DNA from: Rhodopseudomonas julia
Lineage (GTDB): Bacteria; Pseudomonadota; Alphaproteobacteria; Rhizobiales; Afifellaceae
Direction of reading: 5' to 3'
NCBI RefSeq assembly: GCF_030813515.1
Contig: NZ_JAUSUK010000001.1
Location: 1,612,001-1,676,000, forward strand
DNA length: 64,000 bases
The notes under the pieces were generated by a model. That model was not told the DNA's origin and did no database searches. It saw only the letters and a program-made list of their open reading frames with translations. The translations under genes and the position numbers were made by a program. Positions 26,555 to 34,466 of this stretch are shown one piece after another (within the stretch, counting starts at the first letter, position 1; each line of letters begins with the position of its first letter).

Positions 26555-27775
26555 TCAGCCTTTCAGGCGGTCGCGCATGCCGAGCGTCCTGAGGCGCAGG
26601 GCGTTCAGGCGGATGAAGCCCGCCGCATCGCGCTGATCGTAGGCGCCGCGATCGTCCTCGAAGGTGACGAGTTCGTCATTGTAGAGCGATTGCGGGCTCG
26701 CCCGGCCGATGACGATGACATTGCCCTTGTAGAGTTTCAGGCGGACGGTGCCTTCGACCTTCTCCTGGCTCTTGTCGGCGAGCGCCTGGATCATCTCGCG
26801 CTCCGGTGCGTACCAGAAGCCGTTGTAGACGAGCTCGGCGTATTTCGGCATCAGCTCGTCCTTGAGATGGGCGGCGCCGCGGTCGAGCGTGATCGATTCC
26901 ATCGCCCGGTGCGCTTCCAGAAGGATGGTGCCGCCCGGCGTCTCGTAGATGCCGCGGCTCTTCATGCCGACGAAGCGGTTTTCGACGAGATCGACGCGGC
27001 CGATGCCGTTGTCGCGGCCGAGATCGTTGAGGGCCGCCAGAAGCTCATGCGGCTTCATGGCCTTGCCGTCGATCGCAACGGCGTCGCCGTTCTTGAAGGC
27101 GATCTCGATGATGGTCGCCTTGTCGGGTGCCTCTTCCGGGGAGACGGAGCGCTGGAAGACATAGGCCGGCGGCTCCTCGTTCGGATCTTCCAGGACTTTG
27201 CCTTCCGAGGAGGAATGCAGGAGGTTCGCATCGACGGAGAAGGGCGCCTCGCCGCGCTTGTCCTTCGGCACGGGGATCTGGTTCTTCTCGGCGAAATCGA
27301 TCAAGTCGGTGCGCGATTTGAAGTCCCATTCGCGCCAGGGGGCGATCACCTTGATGTCGGGATCGAGCGCATAGGCGCTGAGCTCGAAGCGGACCTGGTC
27401 GTTGCCCTTGCCGGTGGCGCCATGGGCGATCGCATCGGCGCCGGTCTCGTGGGCGATCTCGACGAGCCGCTTGGAGATGAGCGGGCGGGCGATCGAGGTG
27501 CCGAGGAGATAGACGCCTTCATAGACGGCGTTCATGCGGAACATCGGGAAGACGAAGTCGCGGACGAATTCTTCGCGCAGGTCCTCGATGTAGATTTCCT
27601 TGATGCCGAGCATCTCCGCCTTCTTGCGGGCCGGCTCGAGTTCGTCGCCCTGACCGAGATCGGCGGTGAAGGTCACCACCTCGCAGTCATAGGTGACTTT
27701 CAGCCATTTCAGGATGATGGAGGTGTCGAGGCCGCCGGAATAGGCGAGCACCACTTTCTTGACGTCGGAAGCCAT
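26555..27775 (-). CDS. argG: Argininosuccinate synthase
   Basis: A 406-residue ATP-dependent enzyme joining citrulline and aspartate in arginine synthesis. It begins with [20 protein letters not shown], the ATP pyrophosphatase P-loop. Downstream are [45 protein letters not shown] (citrulline/ATP site) and [19 protein letters not shown]. The start at 27775 gives the conserved N-terminus; 50 upstream codons are open but not homologous-looking. The first arginine branch genes are not nearby, as is usual for argG in alphaproteobacteria. Confidence 0.97.
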   Translation of the reverse strand: MASDVKKVVLAYSGGLDTSIILKWLKVTYDCEVVTFTADLGQGDELEPARKKAEMLGIKEIYIEDLREEFVRDFVFPMFRMNAVYEGVYLLGTSIARPLISKRLVEIAHETGADAIAHGATGKGNDQVRFELSAYALDPDIKVIAPWREWDFKSRTDLIDFAEKNQIPVPKDKRGEAPFSVDANLLHSSSEGKVLEDPNEEPPAYVFQRSVSPEEAPDKATIIEIAFKNGDAVAIDGKAMKPHELLAALNDLGRDNGIGRVDLVENRFVGMKSRGIYETPGGTILLEAHRAMESITLDRGAAHLKDELMPKYAELVYNGFWYAPEREMIQALADKSQEKVEGTVRLKLYKGNVIVIGRASPQSLYNDELVTFEDDRGAYDQRDAAGFIRLNALRLRTLGMRDRLKG

Positions 27776-27887
27776 GGAAATCCGCTTGTTGCGCAGGGTT
27801 ATGATCGGCCGCGCACTATAGGCCGGGTGTGGTGCGGTGCAAGACGTGAGGCCCGGCTTGATGGCGATGAGACGCCGGCCTGTGACC

Positions 27888-28793
27888 TTACGCGCGGGTT
27901 GAGAACACGAACCGCCCCGCCGCACGCAGCCGGCGCCCGAGAGTGGTGAGGGCGGCGGTGACGCCGCGATCGATCTCGGGCTGAAAACGGTAGAGCACCG
28001 GCAAGCGCAGAACGATCATGACAAGGAAGGTGACGAGCCAGGCGACCAGGACGTCGCTCAAGAAATGCCCGCCCATGGCGAGGCGCGTCCACGAGACGAT
28101 GAGGAGAAGCCCGAAGGTCGCGAGAAAGACGGGCAGGCGCCAGGCCTTCGGCACGACAAAGACGAGCGCGATCAGCCAGAAGGCGGAGGCCGCTTCGCCC
28201 GAGGCGAACGAGCAGTTCGAATGGCAGGTGCCGGAGAGATCGCCGACACGGGCGAAGACCTCTTCGCCGCCGAATTCGAAAAGGTGGCGCGGGCGCGGCC
28301 GGCCCGAAAACGTCTTGAGAAGGCCGTTGACGAGAAGCCCAGGCCCGATCGCCAGAACGAGATAGAGGAAGAGCGGCTTGTGCGGGCGCACGAGCATCCG
28401 CCTGTCCGGCCAGAGAAGCCTGGCGAGCAAGGGCAGGCCGATGGCGATGCCGATAAAGATTTCGAGGCCGCGGCCGACATTGCGCCAGAAGGGCGGCGCC
28501 CCTGTCACGGTGAAACCGCCGGCCGGGTCGAAGAAAAGCCTGGCGACGGCGAGATCGATGGCGGGGAAGGCTGCAAAGACCAGAAGAATCGCAAGAAGTG
28601 CGGTGAGGGCCGTCATGGTGGGGCGTGTCACCACGAGGTTCATGGCGCGCGCCACGGGCCGATTGAGACGCGAAGACGGCGGCAGGCGCACGGGAAGATC
28701 CGCAAATCGTCCCGGTTCGGCCGTGCGGGCCGCGGGCATCAGCCGCAAAATCGGGACAAGAAACGGGTGGCGCACGACATCGGCAAGAGGCAT
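27888..28793 (-). CDS. PAP2-family membrane phosphatase (lipid A phosphatase-like)
   Basis: A 301-residue protein with about six membrane helices from residue 55 on. The PAP2 motifs are present in order: [10 protein letters not shown] (motif 1), [12 protein letters not shown] (motif 2), and [15 protein letters not shown] (motif 3, with the nucleophilic histidine). In motif 2 the usual S-G-H is S-G-E, a variant I associate with alphaproteobacterial lipid A phosphatase-like proteins. The first 50 residues are basic and may be mis-assigned; an ATG at 28643 is the alternative. The probable substrate is a lipid phosphate, possibly lipid A 1- or 4'-phosphate or undecaprenyl diphosphate. It is divergent from lysE-like with only 24 bases between. 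Confidence 0.8.
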   Translation of the reverse strand: MPLADVVRHPFLVPILRLMPAARTAEPGRFADLPVRLPPSSRLNRPVARAMNLVVTRPTMTALTALLAILLVFAAFPAIDLAVARLFFDPAGGFTVTGAPPFWRNVGRGLEIFIGIAIGLPLLARLLWPDRRMLVRPHKPLFLYLVLAIGPGLLVNGLLKTFSGRPRPRHLFEFGGEEVFARVGDLSGTCHSNCSFASGEAASAFWLIALVFVVPKAWRLPVFLATFGLLLIVSWTRLAMGGHFLSDVLVAWLVTFLVMIVLRLPVLYRFQPEIDRGVTAALTTLGRRLRAAGRFVFSTRA

Positions 28794-28817
28794 GAATGTG
28801 GTCCTCAGGAGACGCGA

Positions 28818-29459
28818 ATGGACTTTCTTCCCTCGCTGGCGGTTATCGCCACCTTCACCTTCGCGGCCGGCGTGCTCATCATTACGCCCGGCCCCGATAT
28901 GACGCTGTTTCTCAGCCGCACGTTGACGCAGGGACGCGCGGCCGGACTTGCCGCCATGCTGGGCGCGACCTCGGGCCTCGTGGTGCACACGATGCTCGCG
29001 GCCTTCGGGTTGTCGGCGCTCCTCGCCGCCTCGCCAAAGGCCTTCCTCGCGGTGAAGATTGTCGGAGCGCTCTATCTTCTCTTCCTCGCGTTCCAGGCGA
29101 TCCGCCGTGGTTCGGCTCTGACACTCGATACGACCCTGCGCTCCAGACAGCCGCTCATGAAGAGCTGGCTTGCAGGCTTCGGCATCAATCTCCTCAATCC
29201 GAAGATCGTTTTGTTCTTCGTGACCTTCCTGCCGCAGTTCATTTCGGTAAACGACCCGCACGCCTCTGCCAAGCTGGCGTTTCTCGGATCTTATTTCATC
29301 TGTCTCGGCGTCCCCTCCTGTGCAGCAATGGTGCTCGCCGCCGACCGAGTTTCTGCCACGCTGCGTCGCTCGCGCAAGATCTCGCGTGCGATCGATTGGC
29401 TCTGTGCCAGCATTTTCGGCGCCTTCGCTTTCCGGATCCTGCTCGCACGCGGGCAATAA
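28818..29459 (+). CDS. LysE/RhtB-family amino acid exporter
   Basis: A 213-residue inner-membrane exporter with six predicted helices. Family marks are FTFAAGVLIITPGPDMTLFLSRTLTQGRAAGLAAMLGA at the N-terminus, KIVGALYLLFLAFQAIR and the FGINLLNPKIVLFFVTFLPQF loop. RhtB/LysE proteins export amino acids or homoserine lactone-like compounds by proton exchange. AGGAGA at 28807 precedes the ATG. Its promoter must overlap that of the divergent PAP2 gene. A GNAT gene follows after 20 bases in the same direction and is probably cotranscribed. Confidence 0.9.
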   Translation: MDFLPSLAVIATFTFAAGVLIITPGPDMTLFLSRTLTQGRAAGLAAMLGATSGLVVHTMLAAFGLSALLAASPKAFLAVKIVGALYLLFLAFQAIRRGSALTLDTTLRSRQPLMKSWLAGFGINLLNPKIVLFFVTFLPQFISVNDPHASAKLAFLGSYFICLGVPSCAAMVLAADRVSATLRRSRKISRAIDWLCASIFGAFAFRILLARGQ

Positions 29460-29478
29460 GGCGGTCTTGTCTGGGGCC

Positions 29479-30063
29479 ATGAGGGACATTCCAGAGATCT
29501 CGACGCCGCGCCTAACCTTGCGACCATTGCGGATCGATGACGCTGCCGCCATTCAGCGCAGGTTTCCGCAGTTCGAGATCGTCCGCTATCTGAACGCGGT
29601 GGTGCCGTGGCCCTATCCCGAGGACGGGGCGCTCACCTTTATTCGCGACGTGGCGCTGCCGGCGATCGAGGCCGGGCGCGAATGGCACTGGACGCTCCGC
29701 CCAAAGGCTGGGCCCGACGAGGCGATCGGCGTGATCAGCCTGAAGCGGGACAGCGACGACGACCAGCGCGGCTTCTGGCTGGCGCGCCAATGGCAGGGGC
29801 AGGGGCTGATGAGCGAGGCCGCCGAGGCCGTCAGCGCATTCTGGTTCGAGACGCTCGGCGAGCCGGTGCTGCGCGTTTCCAAGGCGGTCGCGAACGACCG
29901 CTCCAGGCGCGTCTCCGAGCGTGGCGGCATGCGGCTCGTCGCCGTGACGGAGCGCAACTTCGTCGGTGGCCGGCTGCCGTCGGAAATTTGGGAAATCACG
30001 CGGGAAGAATGGCGCGCGCAACGCTGGAGGGCGATGCGTGCGGAAGGTGGCGAGACAGGCTAG
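29479..30063 (+). CDS. GNAT-family N-acetyltransferase (RimJ-like)
   Basis: A 194-residue acetyltransferase of the RimJ/RimL type. The start is EISTPRLTLRPLRIDDAAAI, followed by GVISLKRDSDDDQRGFWLARQWQGQGLMSEAAEAV (acetyl-CoA loop Q-G-Q-G-L-M) and ANDRSRRVSERGGMRLV in the C-terminal half. This subfamily acetylates ribosomal protein N-termini or small amines. Its stop overlaps the stop of the convergent dehydrogenase by three bases, leaving no terminator between them. It is read with the LysE-like exporter 20 bases upstream. Confidence 0.86.
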   Translation: MRDIPEISTPRLTLRPLRIDDAAAIQRRFPQFEIVRYLNAVVPWPYPEDGALTFIRDVALPAIEAGREWHWTLRPKAGPDEAIGVISLKRDSDDDQRGFWLARQWQGQGLMSEAAEAVSAFWFETLGEPVLRVSKAVANDRSRRVSERGGMRLVAVTERNFVGGRLPSEIWEITREEWRAQRWRAMRAEGGETG

Positions 30064-30941
30064 TCCCGCTTGCCGGCATCCTTTGCCGCGAGCGCGCCCA
30101 TCGCCGACCAGTCGAGGTTTTCTCCGCCATGGGCGAGAAGCCGCAGGAAGCGGTCGTGCAGGAGGCTTGCAATCGGCAGCGGCACGTTGAGGGCATCGCC
30201 CGCCTGCATGGCGAGATCGACGTCCTTCTTGCCGAGGGGTGCTGGGAAGCCGGCCGGCTCGAAATTCTCCTCCACGATGAGGCCGCCATAGGTCTTGTAG
30301 ACGGGGGCGCCGAAAATCGTCGAGGTGAGAAGCTCCAGATAGGCTTTCTTGTCGATGCCGCCTTTGTCGACGAGGGCGATCGCTTCGCCGAGGGATTCGA
30401 TCACCGAGGCGATGAGGAAATTGCCGGAGAGTTTCACGAGGCTCGCGCCCTTCGGCTCCTCGGATATGGCGAAGGTGCGCTGGCCGATCGCGTCAAAGAG
30501 CGGTTTCGCCGTCTCGATGGCGGCCTCGGCGCCGCCGGCGACGACGAAAAGCTTGCCGGCGGCGGCCATTTCGGGCCGGCCGAAGACGGGGGCTGCGAGA
30601 AACGCCTGGCCTTTTTCAGAATGAGCCGCGGCGAGACGCTCCGCCATCGCGACGCTGATCGTGCTCGAGGAGATGTGGAGCGCGCCCTTTGGCAGGTTTT
30701 CCAGGATGCCGTCGGGGCCGTCGACGATTCCTGCGAGTGCCCTGTCGTCCGGCAGCATGGTGAAGACGGCCTCGCCGCTGCAGGCGTCGGCGATCGTCTC
30801 AGCGACGGTTGCGCCGTCTCCGGCAAGGGCTTCCGCCTTGGAACGCGTGCGATTGTAAAGCTTGACCTGGTGTCCGGCGGCGATGAGGTTTTTCGCCATG
30901 CCGGTGCCCATCTGGCCCAATCCGATGAAGCCGATTTTCAT
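30060..30941 (-). CDS. NAD(P)-dependent beta-hydroxyacid dehydrogenase (HIBADH/GLYR family)
   Basis: A 293-residue oxidoreductase with an N-terminal Rossmann domain (MKIGFIGLGQMGTGMAKNLIAAGHQV, then YNRTRSKAE with the Arg that favours NADPH). The substrate-binding motif is ALHISSSTISV and the catalytic helix is GASLVKLSGNFLIASVIESLGEA, containing the conserved lysine K171 or nearby. The C-terminal helices dimerise. Family members reduce succinic or glyoxylate semialdehyde, 3-hydroxyisobutyrate or 6-phosphogluconate-like substrates; length and the S-S-S-T-I motif favour a GLYR1-like semialdehyde reductase. It converges on the GNAT gene and diverges from nothing nearby. Confidence 0.87.
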   Translation of the reverse strand: MKIGFIGLGQMGTGMAKNLIAAGHQVKLYNRTRSKAEALAGDGATVAETIADACSGEAVFTMLPDDRALAGIVDGPDGILENLPKGALHISSSTISVAMAERLAAAHSEKGQAFLAAPVFGRPEMAAAGKLFVVAGGAEAAIETAKPLFDAIGQRTFAISEEPKGASLVKLSGNFLIASVIESLGEAIALVDKGGIDKKAYLELLTSTIFGAPVYKTYGGLIVEENFEPAGFPAPLGKKDVDLAMQAGDALNVPLPIASLLHDRFLRLLAHGGENLDWSAMGALAAKDAGKRD

Positions 30942-31087
30942 GTTCGAGCCTTCCGTGCGTCGCTGATGGGGGATGATGCCGAGACGTCGGTTGGTGCACC
31001 TTTGTCTGGCCTTGCGCCTTTATCTGGAGCGGAGGGGCGAGCTGCCAACGCTGCTAATGACTGCCGCCGCCTGACGGCATCGCCATC

Positions 31088-32029
31088 TCAGCGTATGCGG
31101 GGATCTGCCGCCTCTGCGGCCGCCCTGTCCGGGCGGAGCGCCGCCTCTTCCTGCAGACGGCTCACGATCCAATCGCGAAAGACGCGCACTTTGCGCGGCA
31201 GCCGGTGGGTTTCGGGATAGACGAGGTAATAGCCCCAATCGGAGGACGCGAGGAGCGGGAAGGGCTGGACGAGGCGTCCATCCGCAAGCTCTTCATGGAA
31301 GAAGGCCGGTTCGAGAATCGCGACACCCTGGCCGGCAATAGCGGCACGAGCGGCAAGGTGCTGGGACAGAAGATGCAGGCCCGAGCGCTCTTCGATATTG
31401 CCGGTCTCGACATCGGCGAGGCGGAACCAGTCGTCCCACCAGGAATCCGACGGATCGATCAAGGGGAGGTCGAGAAGGTCGGAGGGCTGCGGCGCGGGCC
31501 CGAGGCGCGCGGCAAGTGCCGGGCTCATCATCGGCGAGAAGGCGATGTCGCGCAGCTTGTGGATCGCGAGGCCCGGCCAGTCGCCGCGGCCTGCCCGGAG
31601 CCCGAGATCGATGGAATCGCGCGCGAAATCCGTCAATTGGTTGCTGGTGTCGAGACGCACGGCGATTTCCGGATGGGCGAGCTGGAAGAAGCCAAGCCTT
31701 GGAACGAGCCAGGTGGTCGCGAAGGTGGGGACGGCGCTCACCGAGAGGATGTGTTCGCTGGTGACGGCAAAGGCGGCGAAACTCTCCCGCAACCCTTCAA
31801 AGGCGCGCAGCACGGCCGGGGCAAGGCGGGCGCCCGCCTCGGTCAGCTCGACGCCGCGCGCCCGGCGCACGAAGAGGCGCGTGCCGAGGCGCTCTTCCAG
31901 AAGCTTGATCTGGTAGCTGACGGCCGCCTGCGTCATGGCGAGCTCTTCGGCGGCCGCCGTGAAGTTCAGATGCCGCGCAGCGGCCTCGAAAACGCGGATC
32001 GCCGCCACTGGCGGAAGCGAAGAAGGCAT
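31088..32029 (-). CDS. LysR-family regulator, GcvA-like
   Basis: A 313-residue regulator. The helix-turn-helix spans residues 5-65: PPVAAIRVFEAAARHLNFTAAAEELAMTQAAVSYQIKLLEERLG, the GcvA subgroup pattern. The LysR substrate domain follows, from about 95 to 290 (SAVPTFATTWLVPRLGFFQ; LVYPETHRLPRKVRVFRDWI). GcvA-like proteins respond to glycine or other metabolites. In several rhizobia and Brucella a related regulator (VtlR/LsrB type) activates DUF1127 genes and a small RNA. Here it diverges from a DUF1127 gene across 103 bases, so the same arrangement is plausible, but orthology is inferred only. Confidence 0.88.
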   Translation of the reverse strand: MPSSLPPVAAIRVFEAAARHLNFTAAAEELAMTQAAVSYQIKLLEERLGTRLFVRRARGVELTEAGARLAPAVLRAFEGLRESFAAFAVTSEHILSVSAVPTFATTWLVPRLGFFQLAHPEIAVRLDTSNQLTDFARDSIDLGLRAGRGDWPGLAIHKLRDIAFSPMMSPALAARLGPAPQPSDLLDLPLIDPSDSWWDDWFRLADVETGNIEERSGLHLLSQHLAARAAIAGQGVAILEPAFFHEELADGRLVQPFPLLASSDWGYYLVYPETHRLPRKVRVFRDWIVSRLQEEAALRPDRAAAEAADPRIR

Positions 32030-32132
32030 AAGCGCCCCTTATTGCAAGGCGCGGATTATTGGTTGGATTGGAGCCCTCTGCAAGGCTTAGGAACGAACAT
32101 CACTCAGATGATACTTGTTCAGGAGATGGGCG

Positions 32133-32327
32133 ATGTTCGCAGAAACATGCGCGTCCGGACGCCCAGTCCGGCGCATCCAATGGTTTGCGGTTTTCATGGC
32201 AAAATTTATGGCTTGGCGGGGCAGGTCGAGCTTGCTCGATCCCGACGAGATGCCCGAAGCGCGGTTGCGCGATATCGGACTTCTCGACGGGCGGCCGCAT
32301 GCGTCGCGCAATCCGATGCGGGATTGA
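32133..32327 (+). CDS. Small DUF1127-like protein
   Basis: A 64-residue basic protein. The middle part (RRIQWFAVFMAKFMAWRG) is followed by DEMPEARLRDIGLLDGR, which is the DUF1127 core: an arginine-rich helix ending in L-R-D-I-G-L. DUF1127 proteins of alphaproteobacteria bind RNA or modulate metabolism and phosphate/carbon use; the molecular role is not settled. AGGAGA six bases before the ATG at 32133 supports the start. It is divergent from a GcvA-like LysR gene, which is a likely activator. Confidence 0.78.
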   Translation: MFAETCASGRPVRRIQWFAVFMAKFMAWRGRSSLLDPDEMPEARLRDIGLLDGRPHASRNPMRD

Positions 32328-32358
32328 GGCTTTAAGCCTGGGTTGCACAGGCTGGAGC

Positions 32359-32895
32359 TCAGGCTGCGAGCGGATAGGCCTCTTCCATGATGTAGGGGCC
32401 GCCGCCTCTGGAATCGCGCGAGGAGAGAAGCACGAAACGTCCGACCTCGAAGGGCGGCGTGCGGAAATCGCCGCGCAGCGTGAGATAGGCGGCGACATCG
32501 GCCTGGCTCGCCGTCTTGAGGCGGGCGAGCGTCACATGCGGACTGAATTTGCGCCGGTCGGGCTCGAGGCCGAGGCGCTGCAGACGGCGTTCCAGATCAG
32601 CCTGCAATTCGCGAAGCTTGTCGCCGGCAGAGACGCCCGCCCAGACGGAATGGGGCTTGCGTCCGCCAAAGGTGCCGAGCCCCGACAAGGCGATTTCGAA
32701 GCCCGGACGGCTTACCTGCGCCAGCGTGGCGGCGACCTCGTTCGCCGTGCGGTGGTCGACGTCGCCGATAAAGCGGAGCGTGATGTGGTAATTCTCCGGA
32801 TCGATCCAGCGCGCCCCGGGCAGGCCGCCGCGCAACAGGGAGAGCGAGAAGGCGATGTCGGAGGGAAGCTCGAGCGCCGTGAAGAGGCGGGGCAT
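32359..32895 (-). CDS. thpR: RNA 2',3'-cyclic phosphodiesterase (2'-5' RNA ligase family)
   Basis: A 178-residue 2H phosphoesterase. It begins MPRLFTALELPSDIAFSL and carries both catalytic histidine motifs: H-I-T-L at residues 37-40 and H-V-T-L near residue 125. Members open 2',3'-cyclic phosphates and can ligate tRNA halves in vitro. The GGGAGAG ribosome-binding site supports the start. Its promoter would lie in the 428-base gene-free stretch to the right. It converges on the DUF1127 gene. Confidence 0.92.
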   Translation of the reverse strand: MPRLFTALELPSDIAFSLSLLRGGLPGARWIDPENYHITLRFIGDVDHRTANEVAATLAQVSRPGFEIALSGLGTFGGRKPHSVWAGVSAGDKLRELQADLERRLQRLGLEPDRRKFSPHVTLARLKTASQADVAAYLTLRGDFRTPPFEVGRFVLLSSRDSRGGGPYIMEEAYPLAA

Positions 32896-33035
32896 GGTGC
32901 TCTCCCATTCGGAGCCTTGCGGCCGGTCCGGCGGCGCGGCGAATCACGCACGGCGCCACCACTGCCCCTTATTGTAGGGTCAGTGACGAGAAGGGAAGAA
33001 GGGGCGAAAAGGAAAGACGGCGAGGAGCGGCCGGA

Positions 33036-33063
33036 CAAGAAAAAGGCCGGACTGACCGGCCTT
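33036..33063 (-). terminator. Intrinsic terminator on the minus strand
   Basis: Reading the minus strand, AAGGCCGG-TCAGT-CCGGCCTT is followed directly by TTTCTTG, giving a T5CTT tract. The 8-bp perfect stem plus T run is a standard Rho-independent terminator. Its orientation implies a transcript coming from higher coordinates, where no minus-strand protein gene lies before 33798. Confidence 0.85.
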
Positions 33064-33225
33064 GAAGGTGTTACCTCTGGGGGATTGAACCTACTCGGAA
33101 CAATATTCGGCGGAACCGGAGTTCGGGGGCTGGGGGCGAACCGTCGCCCCGGCTCCGTCGAATTATCTGAGGCAGTATCGTTTTCGCTTTCCAGCGTGGC
33201 GTGCGAAGGGCCGAATTCCGGCGAC
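33036..33225 (-). ncRNA. Putative structured small RNA of unknown family
   Basis: A transcript of about 190 bases is inferred on the minus strand. Read 5' to 3' it would contain the 7-bp hairpin GGGGCGA/TCGCCCC (33150-33133), a shorter GAAC/GTTC hairpin (33124-33113), an unpaired pyrimidine-rich stretch (TTCAATCCCCC, about 33092-33077) and a terminator hairpin. The terminator has no coding gene on its strand to serve. The 5' end is a guess based on a weak TTGAAC/AAAATT promoter-like pair around 33258-33230. The parts do not match tmRNA, SRP RNA, RNase P RNA or 6S RNA as I know them. Confidence 0.4.
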
Positions 33226-33323
33226 AATAAGAATTTTCTTTCGCGCGACAGGGCGTTCAACCATTCTAGCCTTGCCTGACTGCCGCGATTGCCGCTTTAA
33301 TGAACGGCCATCAGGAGGCTTGC

Positions 33324-33770
33324 TTGAGCGAGACAGAAGACGGGTCTAGGGCCGCGCTGCGGACGGGTTTCGCAGCGCATTCGCGGGATAAAACGAGCGG
33401 GAATTCTGCCGCGCATTCGTCGATGCATTCTGGCACGCATTCCGGCGGGAAGTCGAACGCCCACAAGGCACTCGTCGCCTTTCACCGCACCGAACTCGAC
33501 GTCATCCTCAGAGTTTACGGGCGGCGCGTGGCCGAAGGCGAATGGCGCGATTATGCCATCGACCATATGACGGATCGGGCGATTTTTTCGATCTTCCGGC
33601 GTGCCAGCGAAATGCCGCTCTACAAGGTCGAAAAGGTCCCGGCGCTGGCGCGCAAACAGGGCGCCTACCGCGTCGTGGCAACCGGTGGCACGATCCTGAA
33701 GCGTGGCCACGATCTGGCGCAGGTTCTGAAGATTCTCGATCGGCCGAAGCTGAAGCTCGTTTCCGGCTGA
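33324..33770 (+). CDS. DUF2794 family protein
   Basis: A 148-residue alphaproteobacterial protein of unknown function. The conserved core begins near residue 50: VAFHRTELDVILRVYGRRVAEGEWRDYAID, then DRAIFSIFRRASEMPLYKVEK and RKQGAYRVVATGGTILKRGHDLAQVLKIL. The first 48 residues are unusual, rich in Ser, His and Gly with four H-S repeats. An AGGAGG site at 33313-33318 five bases before a TTG at 33324 marks the likely start; an ATG at 33300 lacks a site. It sits alone between a gene-free region and a convergent GNAT gene. Confidence 0.87.
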   Translation: MSETEDGSRAALRTGFAAHSRDKTSGNSAAHSSMHSGTHSGGKSNAHKALVAFHRTELDVILRVYGRRVAEGEWRDYAIDHMTDRAIFSIFRRASEMPLYKVEKVPALARKQGAYRVVATGGTILKRGHDLAQVLKILDRPKLKLVSG

Positions 33771-33797
33771 GCTGCCGGCGCTGCCTGGCGGCCGATC

Positions 33798-34361
33798 CTA
33801 AGACGCCGGAAGCCCCGGATCGCGATCGGGCAGTGTGCTGCCGCCCTCGCCGAGTTCTTTCTGCATCCACACGGTGTCGAGCCAACGGCCGAATTTGTAG
33901 CCCGATGCGGTGATCGTCCCGGCATGGCGGAAGCCCAAGGCCGCATGCAGGCCGACGGAGGCGACATGGCGGCTGCCATCGCCGATGACGGCGACCATCT
34001 GACGGAAGCCGCGCCGTTCCGATTCTGCGATGAGCGCTTCAAGGAGCCGGCGGCCGATGCCCTGGCGATGGGCTTCGGGGTGAATGTAGATCGCGTCCTC
34101 GACCATGTAGCGATAGGCGCGGCGGGCGCGAAAGGCACCGGCATAGGCGTAGCCCAGGATCTCGTCGCCTCTGAGCGCCACGAGGTAGGGATGGCCGCCT
34201 GCCGTGACCGTTTCGAAGCGCGACAGCATCTCCGTCTCGTCGGGTGCATCGAGCTCGTAGCTTGCCGTGCCGTGAAGGACGGCATGCGCGTAGATCTGCG
34301 TGATGGCGGGGATATCGGCCGCTTCGGCGGGACGAATTGTGAGAGAGGCTGGCGTGTCCAT
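33798..34361 (-). CDS. GNAT-family acetyltransferase (phosphinothricin acetyltransferase-like)
   Basis: A 187-residue acetyltransferase. It has LTIRPAEAADIPAITQIYAHAVLHGTASYE at the N-terminus, a PYLVALRGDEILGYAYAG strand, EDAIYIHPEAHRQGIGRRLLEALI with the acetyl-CoA loop Q-G-I-G-R-R-L, and ASVGLHAALGFRHAGTI near the C-terminus. This pattern is that of the MnaT/PAT group, which acetylates methionine sulfone, phosphinothricin or similar L-amino acid analogues. The start at 34361 gives the standard N-terminus; 18 further residues are open. It follows the Bax-inhibitor gene's terminator on the same strand. Confidence 0.87.
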   Translation of the reverse strand: MDTPASLTIRPAEAADIPAITQIYAHAVLHGTASYELDAPDETEMLSRFETVTAGGHPYLVALRGDEILGYAYAGAFRARRAYRYMVEDAIYIHPEAHRQGIGRRLLEALIAESERRGFRQMVAVIGDGSRHVASVGLHAALGFRHAGTITASGYKFGRWLDTVWMQKELGEGGSTLPDRDPGLPAS

Positions 34362-34410
34362 GGTTTCGCCATAGCGCTTTGCGCGATCAGCGTCGATGGG
34401 AGAAAGCGCA

Positions 34411-34438
34411 CACAAAAACGGCGCCCGAAGGCGCCGTT
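34411..34438 (-). terminator. Intrinsic terminator of the Bax-inhibitor gene
   Basis: On the minus strand the 9-bp perfect stem AACGGCGCC/GGCGCCGTT encloses a TTCG tetraloop and is followed by TTTGTG, making five T in a row with the stem end. It lies 29 bases beyond the stop at 34467. This is a textbook Rho-independent terminator. Confidence 0.93.
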
Positions 34439-34466
34439 CGAAGCTTTCTCAAAAACCTCTGTCCGC

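Larger units (their letters stand above)
32896..33323. other. 428-base gene-free stretch with strong RNA secondary structure
   Basis: Between divergent thpR and DUF2794. It contains an intrinsic terminator on the minus strand at 33036-33063 with no protein gene upstream of it on that strand, and two clean hairpins between 33110 and 33150. Open frames crossing it are interrupted by these structures, lack ribosome-binding sites and look like chance. The right-hand part (33200-33295) is richer in A+T and may hold promoters for the flanking genes. Confidence 0.6.

Noticed and set aside
33036-33150. Possible split tmRNA (ssrA) or other known housekeeping RNA on the minus strand, suggested by GGTTCAATCCCC and GGGGCGA-type motifs
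   Set aside because: The T-stem does not pair beyond two bases, no CCA end follows, and no tag reading frame of the A-N-D-N type is present nearby. Motifs of SRP, RNase P and 6S RNA are also missing.
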